Shown piece by piece: positions 10,946-23,319 of a DNA stretch of 64,000 bases. The notes beneath the pieces are model-generated. The model did no database searches, was not told where the DNA came from, and saw only the letters and a list, made by a program, of their open reading frames with translations. Each line of letters starts with the position of its first letter. The first letter of the stretch is position 1. Made by a program: the position numbers and the translations under genes. Origin of the DNA: Eumeta japonica (Eukaryota; Arthropoda; Insecta; Lepidoptera; Psychidae); assembly GCA_005406025.1 (NCBI GenBank), contig BGZK01000741.1, positions 233,096 to 297,095 of the forward strand. Reading direction: 5' to 3'.

Positions 10946-10994
10946 TACCTTAAGGTATATGATACCTATAGTATCGATTTAAATCGATACTATA
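10946..10994. repeat. Chain of three overlapping palindromes
   Basis: TACCTTAAGGTA (10946-10957), GGTAT-ATG-ATACC (10954-10966) and a perfect 28-bp palindrome centred on ATTTAAAT (10967-10994) follow one another without a gap. Confidence 0.85.
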
Positions 10995-11492
10995 AGATTT
11001 TGATATGAGATTTACATGTTATATTAATCGTTTGATAACTTTAGAATTTAAGATTTAAAATTCGATATTTTTTTAACAAACAAATCAGCACAGAATATAC
11101 ATCCTTACATTCCATACGCTTTGGAGAGACTAACGGGAAAGCTGCTAACAACAAAAAACAAAAAGCAAAGGATACGAAATGTATTTTGCTAGTTATTTCA
11201 GTAAATTGCATACGCATGCACGTACGCAACAAACGAGCGCCCGCGAACGTACATATGCACGCATATGTACATACGAATCGCTAAATTATGTTGCTAAGCG
11301 TTAAACTCGAAAACGTATGGAACGATTCGAATTTTTTTAAAATATTCGTTAGAGTCCTAGAAAAGTTTTTTGCAAAAAAAAATATAGAAAAATTACCTAG
11401 AACATTCGCAAGTTCGAAAAAAATTTAAAGTGCTTTTATCTAAGGGATTTTTGTATGAACTCACAACCATAACCTATTGAGATAATTCAGGT

Positions 11493-12145
11493 ATTGAGAT
11501 TGACATCGATCGATACAAAAGGTGAAGAAATTAAAATATATATAAATTAATGTTTGCATGTTTGTCCCGTATGCGAGTCTAAATGGTTGATATGATTACG
11601 GTATAACTTTGGTAATATGTTACACACACATCCAGATAGGTTTCTAAGAAAAAAGAAAATAGCATTTGTCTCTGGTTTCATTCGCATATTTACATTGCTA
11701 AGCCGAAATACTGAACCGATTCCAAAAATTCTTTCACCAATAGATAGATATATTATCTGTTATCTAAATTAAGCTGCCAATATTTACCCCCGGCTTCATG
11801 CCTGAATTTATATTCTTAAAACGATTTCAATTATTTTAATTTATAGAAAACTACACTATCTCCGAGTAATATAGCTTACATTTTATTTTGACACTAACAT
11901 TTGCCCGCACTATCGCCCGAATCGGAATTGTGGCTGGTAGTGGAATTAATTGAAAGCGGGAGGGGAAACAGAGGCGAGAACGGGTCAGGATAAAATCAAG
12001 AGCGAGACCGAAATTGATAGCGGGACTGGGGTCAAAAACAAGTGTAGGGATGCGATCAAAAGCAAAAGTATGGCCGGAATCGATCGATAACGAAACGTGA
12101 TTGATATTGACATCGATTGATACAAAAGGTGAAGGAATTATATTT
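11493..12145 (+). repeat. Dispersed repeat with CCCGAATCGG-type minisatellite, flanked by a 46-bp direct repeat
   Basis: Two copies of a 46-bp segment, starting ATTGAGATTGACATCGATCG at 11493 and ATTGATATTGACATCGATTG at 12100, bracket a repeat. The repeat contains ACTAACATTTGCCCGCACTATCGCCC followed by degenerate purine-rich units (about 11950-12090). A related body lies at 47640-47880, where the sequence also ends in AAAAGATGAAGGAAT. It resembles the widespread lepidopteran sequence with a TTTGCCCGCGGCTTCGCCCG signature; this family link is from memory. Confidence 0.55.
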
Positions 12146-14139
12146 TATGTCCATGCTGGCGGAGCTGCGGGCATTGACTATATGGGTAAGCCATCCACAA
12201 AAAAAGGCAGAACAACGTCTGTCCTTCTAGCTACAATGCAATCATAAATATTAAACACTCAAAATTTGCCTAAGTTTCACCCTTAAAAGCGGAACAAATG
12301 TTTTTCGTTAAATATTCTTTTTTATTGTGACGATAATTAAGAAAAATAAAGATACGTTTTATAACAAAATAAAAACAGAATCTGTTATTTAAAATGGCAA
12401 CATTAGATACAACGCTCACTCGTTTTCATTTTATGAATTAAGATAAATTGCAATATATACTTAATTCGTTAGCGCTCATGAAATTTTCATACATTCTAAT
12501 ATAACGCTACATTAACTCTAAAATTTATGATACAAATTTTGTGATAATGTATTACTTTATAATTGTTTGGATTAAAATAAATTGAGTTTAAAAACTAAGA
12601 TTAGTAAAATATACAAGTTTTTTATATTCCAATTTAAATTATGAAAAATTGTAATTGTGAACAATATGTCAAATTATTTTGAAGGCTTTTTCAAATTTAA
12701 GAACATTTAAATAAATGATTTAGATTTCATATTTTTTTGCTTTTCGTTATTACTAACAAAACGATTCAAGATCAAAGTATAGATTGAGCAAATGCAATGC
12801 ACAAATATTCATTTACTTGCTAGAGACATCAGAGATTCAAGAAGTGTGGTTTTTATGTACGTATATGTGGTTGATATGTGAGAGTTCACATACTCTCATA
12901 TATCATGTATGTCTACTCGTTTGATAGATTTAAATTAAGTAATCACTTTGCAACAATTTACAACAGCAAACACGGGACTCTACCCAACAACTAGCGTGGA
13001 AGAAAATAATATAAGAATTATCAAAATATCACAACAACATATTAGATCAAAAGGTTACTTTCACAATATATTTCTTTAAACTATATATCGTATGTCACCC
13101 GTACATACAGAAGGTCTTTCATTGAAATCAATGTTAAACAGGAGTTGATTTACTTGTGGTCCTTCTCTTGCAGGCCTAGCATGAAGTCCTGGACAAGAGT
13201 CTCTCTGTAGGACTGACCTTTTCATTCTCTTCGTTGCGTGAAAAGGATAGTCTTCTAGAGATACCCTTTTCTAAGTGAGATAAATTCCGTTTCCTGAATG
13301 GTTTCCTAGATGTCTTCCTTTTTACAGAAAGGAATACGACATATTTTTCAATTTTAAAAATTATATTAAACGTGATCCATTAACAGACGACAAGTCTAAT
13401 ATAGGATTGAAAAACATCAAAAAATATTCAAATTGGATAATTTAAAATTTCTTTCTTTTTACAATCTATGCATCTAATTGAATTATAAATAAAAAAAAAC
13501 TATTTTAATCGAAACCTTCAGAGGCTGTCATTAAAATGCCAATTTATGGGGAAAATTCAAATTTATTATTAGAAATTTTTAGAAGTTAGATAGTGTTCGG
13601 AATGTCTCATCTTCCTTAACAAGACCAGAGGTTTTTCATTACGAAGGAAACTGGTCCCACGTCAGAGACATTTCATAAAGCCTTCTCAATCTTGATTCAA
13701 AAGTATCCAGTGTTCAAAACTTACGTAAAATTGAGAGTCTCATGAGAGCCCAGGGTGGTGTTTTGTGTTCGAAACCGTCATAAGGCCATTCTCAACTCTA
13801 CTTCTACTAGTTCGGCATCACACTTCTGTTTCAGTCTACACAGAGGTATTGTAAAGGGCCGTAGTACATTATATTCAAAAACTGAGCTGAATTCACACTG
13901 CCTAACAAACAAAGAAAAAATCTTTCCTAATTCGTATTTCATATATCAATGGGTTAGTAAAACTGTAATTAAATTGTATACCATATAAAATCGATCATGC
14001 AACTTTCCGCAAACATTCATAATCTCCTTCCGTTTTAGAACAGCTTTTTCAATCAAACCATAGCCATTAAAGAAGCCGTTTCTAAGAAAAATAAAGTAAA
14101 ACACATGTATTAAAAATTCATGAACTTACAACCTTAATT
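12146..14139. other. AT-rich region, no gene seen
   Basis: No supported gene. An imperfect 13-bp hairpin (12868-12905) and a slightly more GC-rich stretch at 13160-13330 are the only local structure. The 77-codon frame at 13755-13988 has no recognisable feature. Confidence 0.45.
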
Positions 14140-14149
14140 AGCAACAGCT

Positions 14150-14240
14150 GCTGCGCTGCGCCCCCCTCTCCCAACGGGGGGGCTCTACGTTGCCAAGCGC
14201 CAGGCGCGGCCCGCAGTTATCGCCATCGTGCAGCTGCCGC
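14150..14240. promoter_or_regulatory. GC-rich island with two CAGCTG E-boxes, candidate regulatory element
   Basis: A sharp GC-rich block in AT-rich DNA, with CAGCTG at both edges (about 14147 and 14230) and an imperfect palindrome of six C and seven G runs around CTCTCCCAA. Two plus-strand frames and one minus-strand frame stay open across parts of it, but the block is too short to call coding. It could be a promoter, an enhancer or a short exon. Confidence 0.25.
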
Positions 14241-16370
14241 CGGTCACAAACTTGCACATAAGCTATATTATTTTTCTTATTCGCTGTTTTTTTTTATTAT
14301 CTAAAATAAGAACGTTTTTGTAATATAATAAAAGTGTTACGTTTACTATATTGACATTTTTGAAACTAAGATTGCGTGTGATTAGTAATAAATAACAATA
14401 CCTTCCACTGCTATCGAATAAGCAAACATGATTTATTGTCGACGAGTTTGCAGAAATAACATTGCTGCGGCTCTAAGACTTTATAGTGAAACGTACCCTG
14501 ACAGTCAACAACTTGCAAGTCTACAAGTAATATTACGTGATGTGTAACGTTTAGATGATTATTTGCCTTAGTTCACCCTGTTTCTTTCATGGAGCATTAT
14601 GGCACCCGAGCACGGGAATAAATTTGAGTTTGTCACGTAGCGCCGCCACCTGACGATCGCGCCCGCGCTTGCAGTCTGACCGAGCATTTAATAGGGTCGT
14701 GTTTAAATTTTTTATGTGTTTTTCTAATGACATATTTTTGTTATAGTTACTGTGGTAAGTTGGCCTAAAAAAGGAGTATATTATGAATATTTGCAAAAAG
14801 ACGCATGATCGATGCTATCCTGTATAGCTATAGTGTTGACTACCAAATATTTAAGTCATTTGTTGCTGAATAATCATAATTATCTCAAAACGAATACGTT
14901 GAACGAACTCTCATGGGCGCTGCAGTGAGTCGCGGTTGTTACGATTAAACTCGGGAGATTTGCACGAAAGGGGTGGTTTGAATGAACTCACTTAAACACG
15001 CCTCGGGGAATGACGAAATTAATTTGCAAAAATTGTTGGGGGAATACGGACGCTTAACTTTAACTACTTACGGGAATAAATCACTGAACGATTGCTTTGG
15101 AACGCTAAGCCTACGCTATGGAGGTTGGACTGCTAAGGACCATTTTCTGATTAATTTAATAATGAAAATTCGTGTTTATATTACGTATGTCAGTAAAATA
15201 AATAGCAGTTTTCTTTTGTTATTGATTTTCTTTAACGGACTACAAGTTAATTTCAACATTAATAAATTTTTTCCCTATGGTAGGTCGTATTGTATGTTTA
15301 AGTTTATAACGAATGTTTCTTTTATACGAAGCAGTAATATATGAATACTATACCCTTTGAACCCTAAGTTATTAATATAACTTACATCTAAAACCTCTAT
15401 TACACTGACTGTATTAAAACAACATTAATGTATTGCTTTGATACAGTAAGTCTCTATTAGCAGTTGTATTTTAAATTTAGAAGGTAATGTTGTCGTTTTT
15501 TGTGGACAGCGATTTACTAGAAATAAAGTGAGATAATGCATGTAGCTGCATTTTATCAAAAGAAGCGGTTCACTAGTTTCGAAACTCGTATTTTTATATT
15601 TGGATGTCTTTAAAAATTTTACAATAGCGGACACGTTTTCCCTAACACTCAGTTTAGATAAATATGTACACACAAGATTGCACGTTACGTAATTGACTAT
15701 TTTGACGGAAATGCAGTAAAAATATTAATAAAATAATAGCGAAAATTGTAATTATTTCATAATCGCCATCAAAATTATTTTCAATTAAAAAAAACCACTA
15801 CACAATATCAACGTGAAGAAATATGAAGGTAATGTCAAGAAACAATCTTTAAAGAGCTTTAAGCTCCGAAAAGGATGAAGAGGAGTGCTAACTGCAAGAA
15901 GGCGCCGAGCACGAAAATAAGTTACTTTTCCATTTTTCAGGTTTCGTCCGCATCTCTGCATAAGTATCTTATCTTGTTGAAGAAAATTGTATTTCTCTTC
16001 CCTCTTACATTACTGAGTTATTGTGAAAATTATATTTCTTAAAAATTAAAATACACACTTTTATAATAGAAAATAATAACCCCTCACAGACCTGTGATTC
16101 TATTGTACGAAAAATTAATAACCTCATATGTAGTAATACAATAATATATAGCACTGGAACCCGCTCTATTGTTACATTAAATTAAATTATTTAAATATTT
16201 GTGGATATCAACTCAAATAAATAAAATATTTAAACTGAATGATTTTTTTTTCGAGTCTTCTTTTCTAACTTAGGGTTCTTAATAGAAGTGCAATTAAAAT
16301 TAATAAGGTGCGATCCGCTTACAATGGTTACTTTTCATTGCAATTTTAACGACTTTTAATAAACGTCAAT
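14241..16370. other. No gene supported; minor GC-rich patch at 14590-14700
   Basis: A second GC-rich patch at about 14640-14690 contains GCGCCGCCACCTG. The 120-codon plus-strand frame at 14982-15344 starts plausibly but its second half is hydrophobic AT-driven sequence, and I do not recognise it. Confidence 0.4.
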
Positions 16371-16374
16371 GAAT

Positions 16375-16556
16375 ATAAAGACGGGACGAGGTGGGAGACG
16401 GACTTTCTCTTCCAGTTCAGTTTTGATAGACGGCAGAGAAATTTGCAATTGTACTAAGTTCATTTTACTTAAGTTGAAACTTATTATTCGCCCGCGGTCA
16501 CGACCGATCCCGGTACTTTCCGGTTGAAGACCACGCTCTTAACCATTTAGTCCAAT
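16375..16556 (-). mobile_element. tRNA-derived SINE, variant body
   Basis: Read on the minus strand, a tRNA-like head starts near 16556 with GGACTAAATGGTTAAGAGCG (box A-like) and GTACCGGGATCGGTCG (box B-like, about 16500-16515). It is followed by TTTCAACTTAAGT, which the other SINEs here share. The downstream body (ACTGAACTGGAAGAGAAAG) differs from theirs, so this may be a second subfamily. Confidence 0.6.
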
Positions 16557-17329
16557 AAAATGAAGATATAAATTACCATCTGAAAGGAAAGTCGGCATTT
16601 TTGAATGTTATTTTATTTTAGCATACATTTAGAGGATTTAGAATTAAAAAGTTTTAAATCTGTTTGGGAAGTAGAAAACAACTAAAAATTAACCAAAAAG
16701 TCACATTTTTAGAAATTAGTTAAAAATACGTGGAAAAAATCTCAAACAAAAAATGTAGGGTTTAAAATCTTCTGTAAAATTGTCTCGAATTGACGTATTT
16801 GCAATAGAAACCGAAATATTTGCAATAAACAATCCAGATTAATAGCTCAGTCACGTGGAATATTTGAACTGTTTAATGAAAACATGTCAGTTTCTATTGC
16901 AAATATGTCAAAAGTTATTCAGGAAACTTTTAAAGAGAATTTAAATCTCTAATTTTTTGTTTCAGACTGTTTTTCATATCTTTTTATGTTTTTGAGATAT
17001 TTTCAAAAAAGTTGTTTAGTTTTTAATCGTTTTTTACTCCTCAACATTTTTTAACTACAAACCATTTAAATGTATGCTAACGTGAAATTCATTTGAAAAT
17101 GCGAACTTTTCTTTTGTACTGAAACTGATTGATGATTTAAAAAAAAACTTCTACACAGGTATTACTAAAAAAAGCCATTGGATTAAAGTTAAATGAAAAT
17201 CGGGGAACAGCGTCAATAATTTGGTTAAATCTCTTGATTCCTTGATCAAAATTAATTCTGAAAGCGCTTTCATTTGATACTTGTTTCGAATTGCGCACAA
17301 AAGCTTTTATGTAATCAAAAAATCTGGTC
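16557..17329. other. AT-rich spacer, no gene seen
   Basis: No supported gene, RNA or repeat. Only low-complexity AT-rich sequence with short chance frames. Confidence 0.45.
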
Positions 17330-18518
17330 AAATGCTAGTTGGATGCTACCGAGGGTTCCGTAAAAATCTGTATGAATATGAATAATACTTCTTTCATCAC
17401 GGGAATCGAGTCTCGATGATTTTTCCAGTTTTTTGCGATAAATCCTACAAAACCAGCCTCAAAACGTATTGATTACAATATAAGTACCTTTAAAGATGAA
17501 ATTGAAAATTGGACATCAAAATTGATTTTTACTTATGGATTGAATTTCAATCATATTTGTAAATGGTGACTGCAAAAGGAATAAATAGTACCGCATAGTA
17601 CATTGAAGTTCAATTGTCATAATTGTATTAATTCTTGTAGTATTTGTACTTATTAGGGGCATGGAGGAGATATGCGAAATTGCGTTTTGGGAATTGATTT
17701 TAAAGTTTACGTTGAATTTTTCTACATCCATCAGACGACAAATATAACAATTGCGATGATGTTGTAAATGTCTCCCGCTCTACTGCCAGCCGCTTATTGT
17801 ACAATAGAAAATAGTTCTTTTTTATGTTTATCTACTACAATAGGACTTATAAATTGCATTGATTATTAGGTACCTAATTAATAATATTTTTAATTGATGA
17901 AAAATACCGTCAAATAATATGTGCGTATAACAGTGTAAGCAGTTAGGTATATATAGCCACAATCAGCAAATTAATTATTAGGTAACTTATTAAAGTACAT
18001 TGTGTAATAGTATACTGCTTTAACGAAAAGACAGACCGTATTAAGGAACAAACTTAACTTTATCCTTGGAAAACTATTATTCCGATATATCGATATAGGA
18101 CGCGGTTAGTTTACCAACTGCAGATAAGTTTATAATAGTATTTTTTTTTTTTTTATCTAATACATTTACGGTTTTCGGTTTTTTTTTATTTACTTGCCCT
18201 ACTTGGTATTGCTTATTATTTTATAAATTTTATGATTCTATACGGGAAATACTCTATAGGTTTTGATTCACTTTCGAGCGTCAAAATATACAGCATAAAC
18301 GTAGTATAAGCGGCTGTATCTTTTAACTGCATTGACTTAGAAGTTTAAGTTTTTTTGCGCCTCAAGAGATTGCATACCCGAGTATCGGATGTTAATTTCA
18401 GCTTGATGCCTTCATAAGTTCCTGAGAAAAAAGGTCATGAGAGACAGGCTGACGAAAGGGCAACAATGCGATCCCATAAGGGTTCCGTTTTTCTCTTTTG
18501 AGATACGGAACCCTAAAA
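17330..18518 (+). mobile_element. Lepidopteran GGGTTCCGT...ACGGAACCCT dispersed repeat
   Basis: It begins with a diverged GGTCAAATGCTAGTTGGATG...CGAGGGTTCCGTA and ends GATCCCATAAGGGTTCCGTT...GAGATACGGAACCCTAAAAA. The penultimate stretch (GTCATGAGAGACAGGCTGACG) corresponds to the GACAGACAGACGG block typical of this family. There is no coding capacity. Boundaries are approximate; the left edge could belong to a separate fragment. Confidence 0.6.
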
Positions 18519-18769
18519 ATTACGATGTTTACAATTCATTGTTTGTATAATATGTAACTTATATTTTATTTTCTTGTTTCATAGAGCTACGACGTACCCA
18601 AAGATAAGTTTAAGTGGTCGTTGAATTAAATGAAATGAGAAATAATAATAACTAGGGTATCTGTCGGGTGAGAAACAAACCAAGAGGCAAGTGGTTTTTA
18701 GGTTTCTTATCTCAGAATCAGAATTCGCTAACAGACCCTAATACGGCACTAGCGGAGAACTGTAACTAA
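18519..18769. other. Short spacer, no gene seen
   Basis: No feature supported; it separates the repeat to the left from the GC-richer segment to the right. Confidence 0.4.
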
Positions 18770-19300
18770 TTTGTTTTTATTTCTCCAAAGCAAACGAATA
18801 CGCCACAAAATGGCCGATTTAGAATTACCTCTCTCTTTATTCGTCGAAGCCGCCGATGCTATCGTCGACGATTTATAACGCCGAAAACAGAAAACTGTTC
18901 CTAGACACGGAAAAAAACACTCTTGCAGTATTAAACCGTTACTCAACGCTGGAACCCGGCCTGAATATCATTGGGCGGGGACGCGAGCGCGGCATCTTAA
19001 TAACGAGATCACACACTCGAGGAAACGGCCCAGATATATCGTGGGCGGCGGGGCTTCCCCGTTACGTATGCATATACCTGGGACAAAGGGCGATAAATTG
19101 ATTTATCGCTCCATGTACCCGCATTAACGGCGAGTGATATACTAGATTATGCGATCACTGTCGCCCATGATTGTGGCGGCGTCGCCGGCCGAAGGGCTAT
19201 AATTTTGACTGTCGCAAGGGGCTATAACAGCCGTGTCTGGTTTAGAGAATCCTATAGGTTTAGAAGGAAATCCCCCGTGAGGTTTAATTTTCGATCGCTT
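18770..19300. promoter_or_regulatory. GC-elevated segment with palindromic GATA pair, candidate regulatory DNA
   Basis: GC is clearly higher than the flanks, and no frame gives a recognisable protein. At 19090-19109 GCGATAAAT-TG-ATTTATCGC is a perfect palindrome that places two GATA-type sites back to back. The 81-codon plus-strand frame at 18856-19101 spans part of it but has no known motif. This may be conserved non-coding DNA. Confidence 0.3.
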
Positions 19301-19354
19301 TCGTGTATGATAACTCGCTTTAGGTTTCCGAATTTTAAAATAAAACTTTCTACT

Positions 19355-19818
19355 GTAAAGGTCCTATCCCATACGATTTATAATTACTTTGATGTACATC
19401 TGTCTGTTCAGATCCTTTATCTCGGGATTGCGTCTCGGTATCGAGTTGAAGCTGGTAGCAAATATTCAGGTCTATTGTTACTTAGCACAAAAAAAAAAAA
19501 TTAAAGTTTCTCTGTCAACGCAATCAAAAAATATTTTTTGGCCAAATACCAACTTAAAAGAATATTTTAATTCCCGCAAATAAATTAAAACTCATAGGAT
19601 ACTTTTTTTGATTTAGAATCGTGTTTTTTTTGTCGAAAATTTGGAAAAAAAGTCGAAATTTCGGAGTTTCTGGAACGGATATCTCTTTGTTATCGGTATG
19701 TAAAATATGCAAAAATTTTCGAGACTCTTGATAGATGAACTATAAACTACAAAGATAATAATTAAGTTTATACGGAACCCTCAAGGTGCGAGTCCTATCC
19801 GTGCTTGTTCGGTGTTTT
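19355..19818 (-). mobile_element. GGGTTCCGT-family repeat, minus strand
   Basis: Minus-strand reading starts near 19815 with AAGCACGGATAGGACTCGCACCTTGAGGGTTCCGTA, the usual head of the family. It runs to GAGACGCAATCCCGAGATAAAGGATCTGAACAGACAG near 19400. The usual closing ACGGAACCCT is absent, so the copy looks truncated. It includes AT-rich homopolymers. Confidence 0.6.
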
Positions 19819-20397
19819 TACAGAGCAAGAATCGATCATGATGACGCATAATAACGATACGGACCTCATAAAACACAATAGGCCATAAAATATAAGTAAC
19901 TTTTTCTTGATTTAAATGAAGGAGAAACGGACCCACTATGTCGAAAATGAGATACGTATAGCGACACTTATCTCATTGCCGCGAACGGCCGCGATGTGTT
20001 GCGGTGCGGCCGCTACAACCGCAGATTTAGCAATTGTTTTCAGTCTGCACCAAAGGCGCTCCATTTGTTTGAAGATGCCTTTAATGATGTTTGAAGCTTA
20101 CGAATGAAAAGTAAAACTGCCGACAATTGTTTTCGCATTGTATGTGGTCAATGCTCTGCTAATCTTGTATATTGTAACAAAAATAAGCTTATCCATATTT
20201 ACTAATTTTAATTTTTTATGACATTTATAATAAAAATGGGGCATTTTTTTAATAACAAAATATATACCATACTTTACTCTGTGAGGATACGCTTTGAGCT
20301 TTGAAATTATTTTTTTTAGTAGTGATGTACTGACGATGTCGTGATCGTTATGGTTTTTTTTTCAATATTGACAACCCTAAAAATATTACCTTTTTTT
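19819..20397. other. Spacer with a small GC-rich patch
   Basis: A GC-rich patch at about 19960-20070 (CGCGAACGGCCGCGATG...GTGCGGCCGC) lies in otherwise AT-rich DNA. The 63-codon frame over it is not recognisable. Nothing else is supported. Confidence 0.4.
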
Positions 20398-20440
20398 CAA
20401 TTATCTTGTCATGTAAATATTTTACATGACAAGATAATTG
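20398..20440. repeat. Perfect 20-bp inverted repeat, 3-nt loop
   Basis: The left arm CAATTATCTTGTCATGTAAA (20398-20417), loop TAT and right arm (20421-20440) are fully complementary. Confidence 0.95.
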
Positions 20441-21545
20441 TGGTGGACAGCGCTGTATTTGTTTCCCTTAATATGGACTTTGTTTTTGAAACTTTGAACA
20501 TTTCGTATCCGTGTGTCACTACCGATTCGGGATACAATGTTTAGGAAAAAAAAAATGTGAAAATGAATAAAATATTTTTCTGTATTTCAATTTCATCCAA
20601 TTTCGTTGAAATATTCAGTTTTTCTTTTTTTATATGGAACATGTTAAAAGTATTATAATTTAGTTTAATTAAAAATGAAATTGAGACTAGAATAAACTTA
20701 GAGTGAGGCTGTGACCGAATACGCACTGCACGCGGTATGAGAGCGAGCTGGGGGCAGCGATGTGATAGCTACTACTAAAATAAGTCGAGAGGGCGGAGCC
20801 ACCGGCAAAGGTTCAAAGCAGTACTATATATTTGTTATACTTTCATGATTAAATAACTGACCCGATGTATGACCATTTGTAAAGAGATAGCTTTCATCCT
20901 AAATATGGGCATGCATATCTTTTTATTACAAGTAATTATAGCAGAAAGTGAAGTTATTGAAAAAAACAAAAAATAAACCTACGCCAACGCGATGATCTGA
21001 ATAAATAAGAGAAACTTAGGCCATTCGAGCAACCCGCGGACGGTGAGTTAATTGCAAAACAAATTCATTAGAATACTTCATATTGATTATAATATTGTAT
21101 TTATTTGGATATGTGAGAACAGTATATATAACTGTTGGTAGTCTTTTTTTCATATTCATAACAACTAATCTTCTTGACTAATTCTAAAATTCAAAGTTAC
21201 TTTATGCCAAATTCAGCAGAAATGGCTTTCGAGTAGAGTTGTGGTGGTACAGATTTTTATTGAAGCCTGACTGTATTCAATAAATTATTTTCCATAGAGA
21301 TAATGGAACTTCGAACAATAACTTGTAAAAGCATCAATTTATAATTAATAAATTCTTAATAACGGTTCTATATAGTAATTGCAGTAATAAAATTTGATAT
21401 CGAAAAATTATTTCGATATATTTTAATATAAATTTTATTTTTCGATGGAACACCTTCTAGTCAACCTAATAAAGGACTCATTATTTAAACAGGAACAACT
21501 AGGCAAGTTTATGGCATCGCCATTTATTTTACCACGTTTTTTTTA
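20441..21545. other. No gene seen; GC-richer patch 20700-20815
   Basis: AT-rich sequence apart from 20700-20815 (GAGAGCGAGCTGGGGGCAGC and AGGGCGGAGCCACCGGC), which may be regulatory or repeat-derived. No coding evidence. Confidence 0.4.
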
Positions 21546-22130
21546 CCTCGCTTTCTTGTCCGTCTGTTTGATTGTCCGTTCGGATTCGATTTTAAAATCG
21601 ATCTTAAACTGACTTCCTATCATGTAGGAACTTGAAACTTTAAACATAGCTCATTACTGAATGACAATGCAATATTAACTCGCTTTCTTGTCTATTTATT
21701 TGGTTGGCATTTTATAATCGATTTTAAACTAACTTTACTGTGAATTAAAAACTTGAAATTTTAAACACTGTAAATAACCGGATGACAACTCAATAATAAC
21801 TAGTTGTCTCTCTGTCTGTTTGTTTGTTCTATAGGAATTTCGTCATTGGTTTTACAATTACTTCCTCATTAGTTGGATTCGAAATTTTAAACATAATATA
21901 GAACTGGAGACAATGTTAATATTAACTTCATTTCTGGTTGGTTCGCGTGGAATTTTGTAATCGATTTTAAAGTAACTACCCTATTAGCTAGAAACTTGAA
22001 ACTTTAAACATATCTCTTAAATGGATGACAATACAATACTAACTTGTTTTCTTGTTTGTCTGTTTGTTTATCTGTTCGGTATTAATTTCCGAAGAACTAG
22101 AGATTGAAACTTTAGCTACGAACTTGCGAC
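21546..22130 (+). repeat. Degenerate tandem array, about 4.5 units of 117-131 bp
   Basis: Units start near 21546, 21677, 21798, 21924 and 22041. Each carries a variant of AACTCGCTTTCTTGTC, then TCTGTTTG, an AATCGATTTTAAACTAACT block, AACTTGAAACTTTAAACAT and GGATGACAATACAATA. Units differ by many substitutions and small indels, so the array is old. Confidence 0.8.
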
Positions 22131-23319
22131 AAGATATAAACTAAACCTGTAAATAAATATAGATTAGAACTCGATGTCAAATAGACGTCTAGTTCTGAAA
22201 TATAATAAATGGATATATACGTAAGACAGCTATTTATTTATTTAAGTATACAAAAGTTTGCGGATTAAAGAATTAAACTTGTAGAAAATAAATTAATATA
22301 AAATAAATATTTAAAAAAATAATGTACCACATAATACCGATCACGCTCCGTTCTTCTGATCACGTATTGTATTTGAAATGCAACCCACGGTTTTACTCGC
22401 GTAAAATATCAGCTTTATTCTTATTCTATATCGCTTTCGTGGTGGCGTTATCTACTCACGTAGATGCAATTACTAATGCATTGTTTATATATGTATGTAT
22501 GCAGTTGGGTATATAAGCACGTTTGCATGTCACCTCGTAAACCTAAAACGTAAAATTATCTATCACAACACACTATTATTATCGATATGATAACATAGGT
22601 GTGAACATAATCAGAATGTAAACAAAAAGGTAAAATAGACTACAAAATTTATTGTTCACATCTCGGAACTATATCTATAATTACTACCCATTAATGAAAA
22701 AAATGTCGAAATCGGTTCATTAGTTCTGTTTTATACAATGAAAAAACCTTTGCATAATATAAGTGTAAATCACTCGTTATTTTTTAAATGTTACGCTTGT
22801 CGCTGTGAATTCTTTTGTGCGTATTTATTTTATAAATACAGAGTGATCCTGTTATCTGTAAAAACAGTTGTATCCATTGTTCGAAACATATAAATGAATA
22901 CGTACGTTTCAAATTTATGAAAAAGAGAAGTTTTAAAGTCTCATGATTGTCGTAGTTACGAATACAGGATGAGAAAATTAAAATTTTAAATGTTGGCAAG
23001 TCGACAAAGGGCAGACAGAACTAGAGGGTAGAAAATGTTTAAACAATTTTTATAGTCATCGTATTTAGTACTTCATATGAAGGGAGAGGAATGAGAGTAA
23101 GAATCGAAAATAACTTAAATTATATTAAAATAGAAATAACTACTTAGAAAGAGTTTTCAAATGATTACTTGATTGGTGGATGAATGGTATATAGGATGTA
23201 TATTTTGCCAACGGAACAGTTATAAATGTTTTATTCCATATACTTATAGAATCTTATGATCTAAACAGTTATTCTTCGAATATTTATTCGTCGTCAGCAG
23301 TATTTTGATGCTGAAATCC
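22131..23319. other. AT-rich region with a small repeat remnant
   Basis: ATGCAACCCACGGTTTTACT at about 22378 resembles a decayed lepidopteran CCGCGGCTTCACTCGCGT signature. No gene is supported. Confidence 0.4.

Noticed and set aside
14982..15344. 120-codon plus-strand frame
   Set aside because: The first half is plausible, but the second half is AT-driven hydrophobic sequence. No motif and no splice support.
20398..20440. MicroRNA precursor
   Set aside because: The stem is perfect and the loop only 3 nt, unlike animal pre-miRNAs, which have bulges and larger loops. No known mature sequence was recognised.
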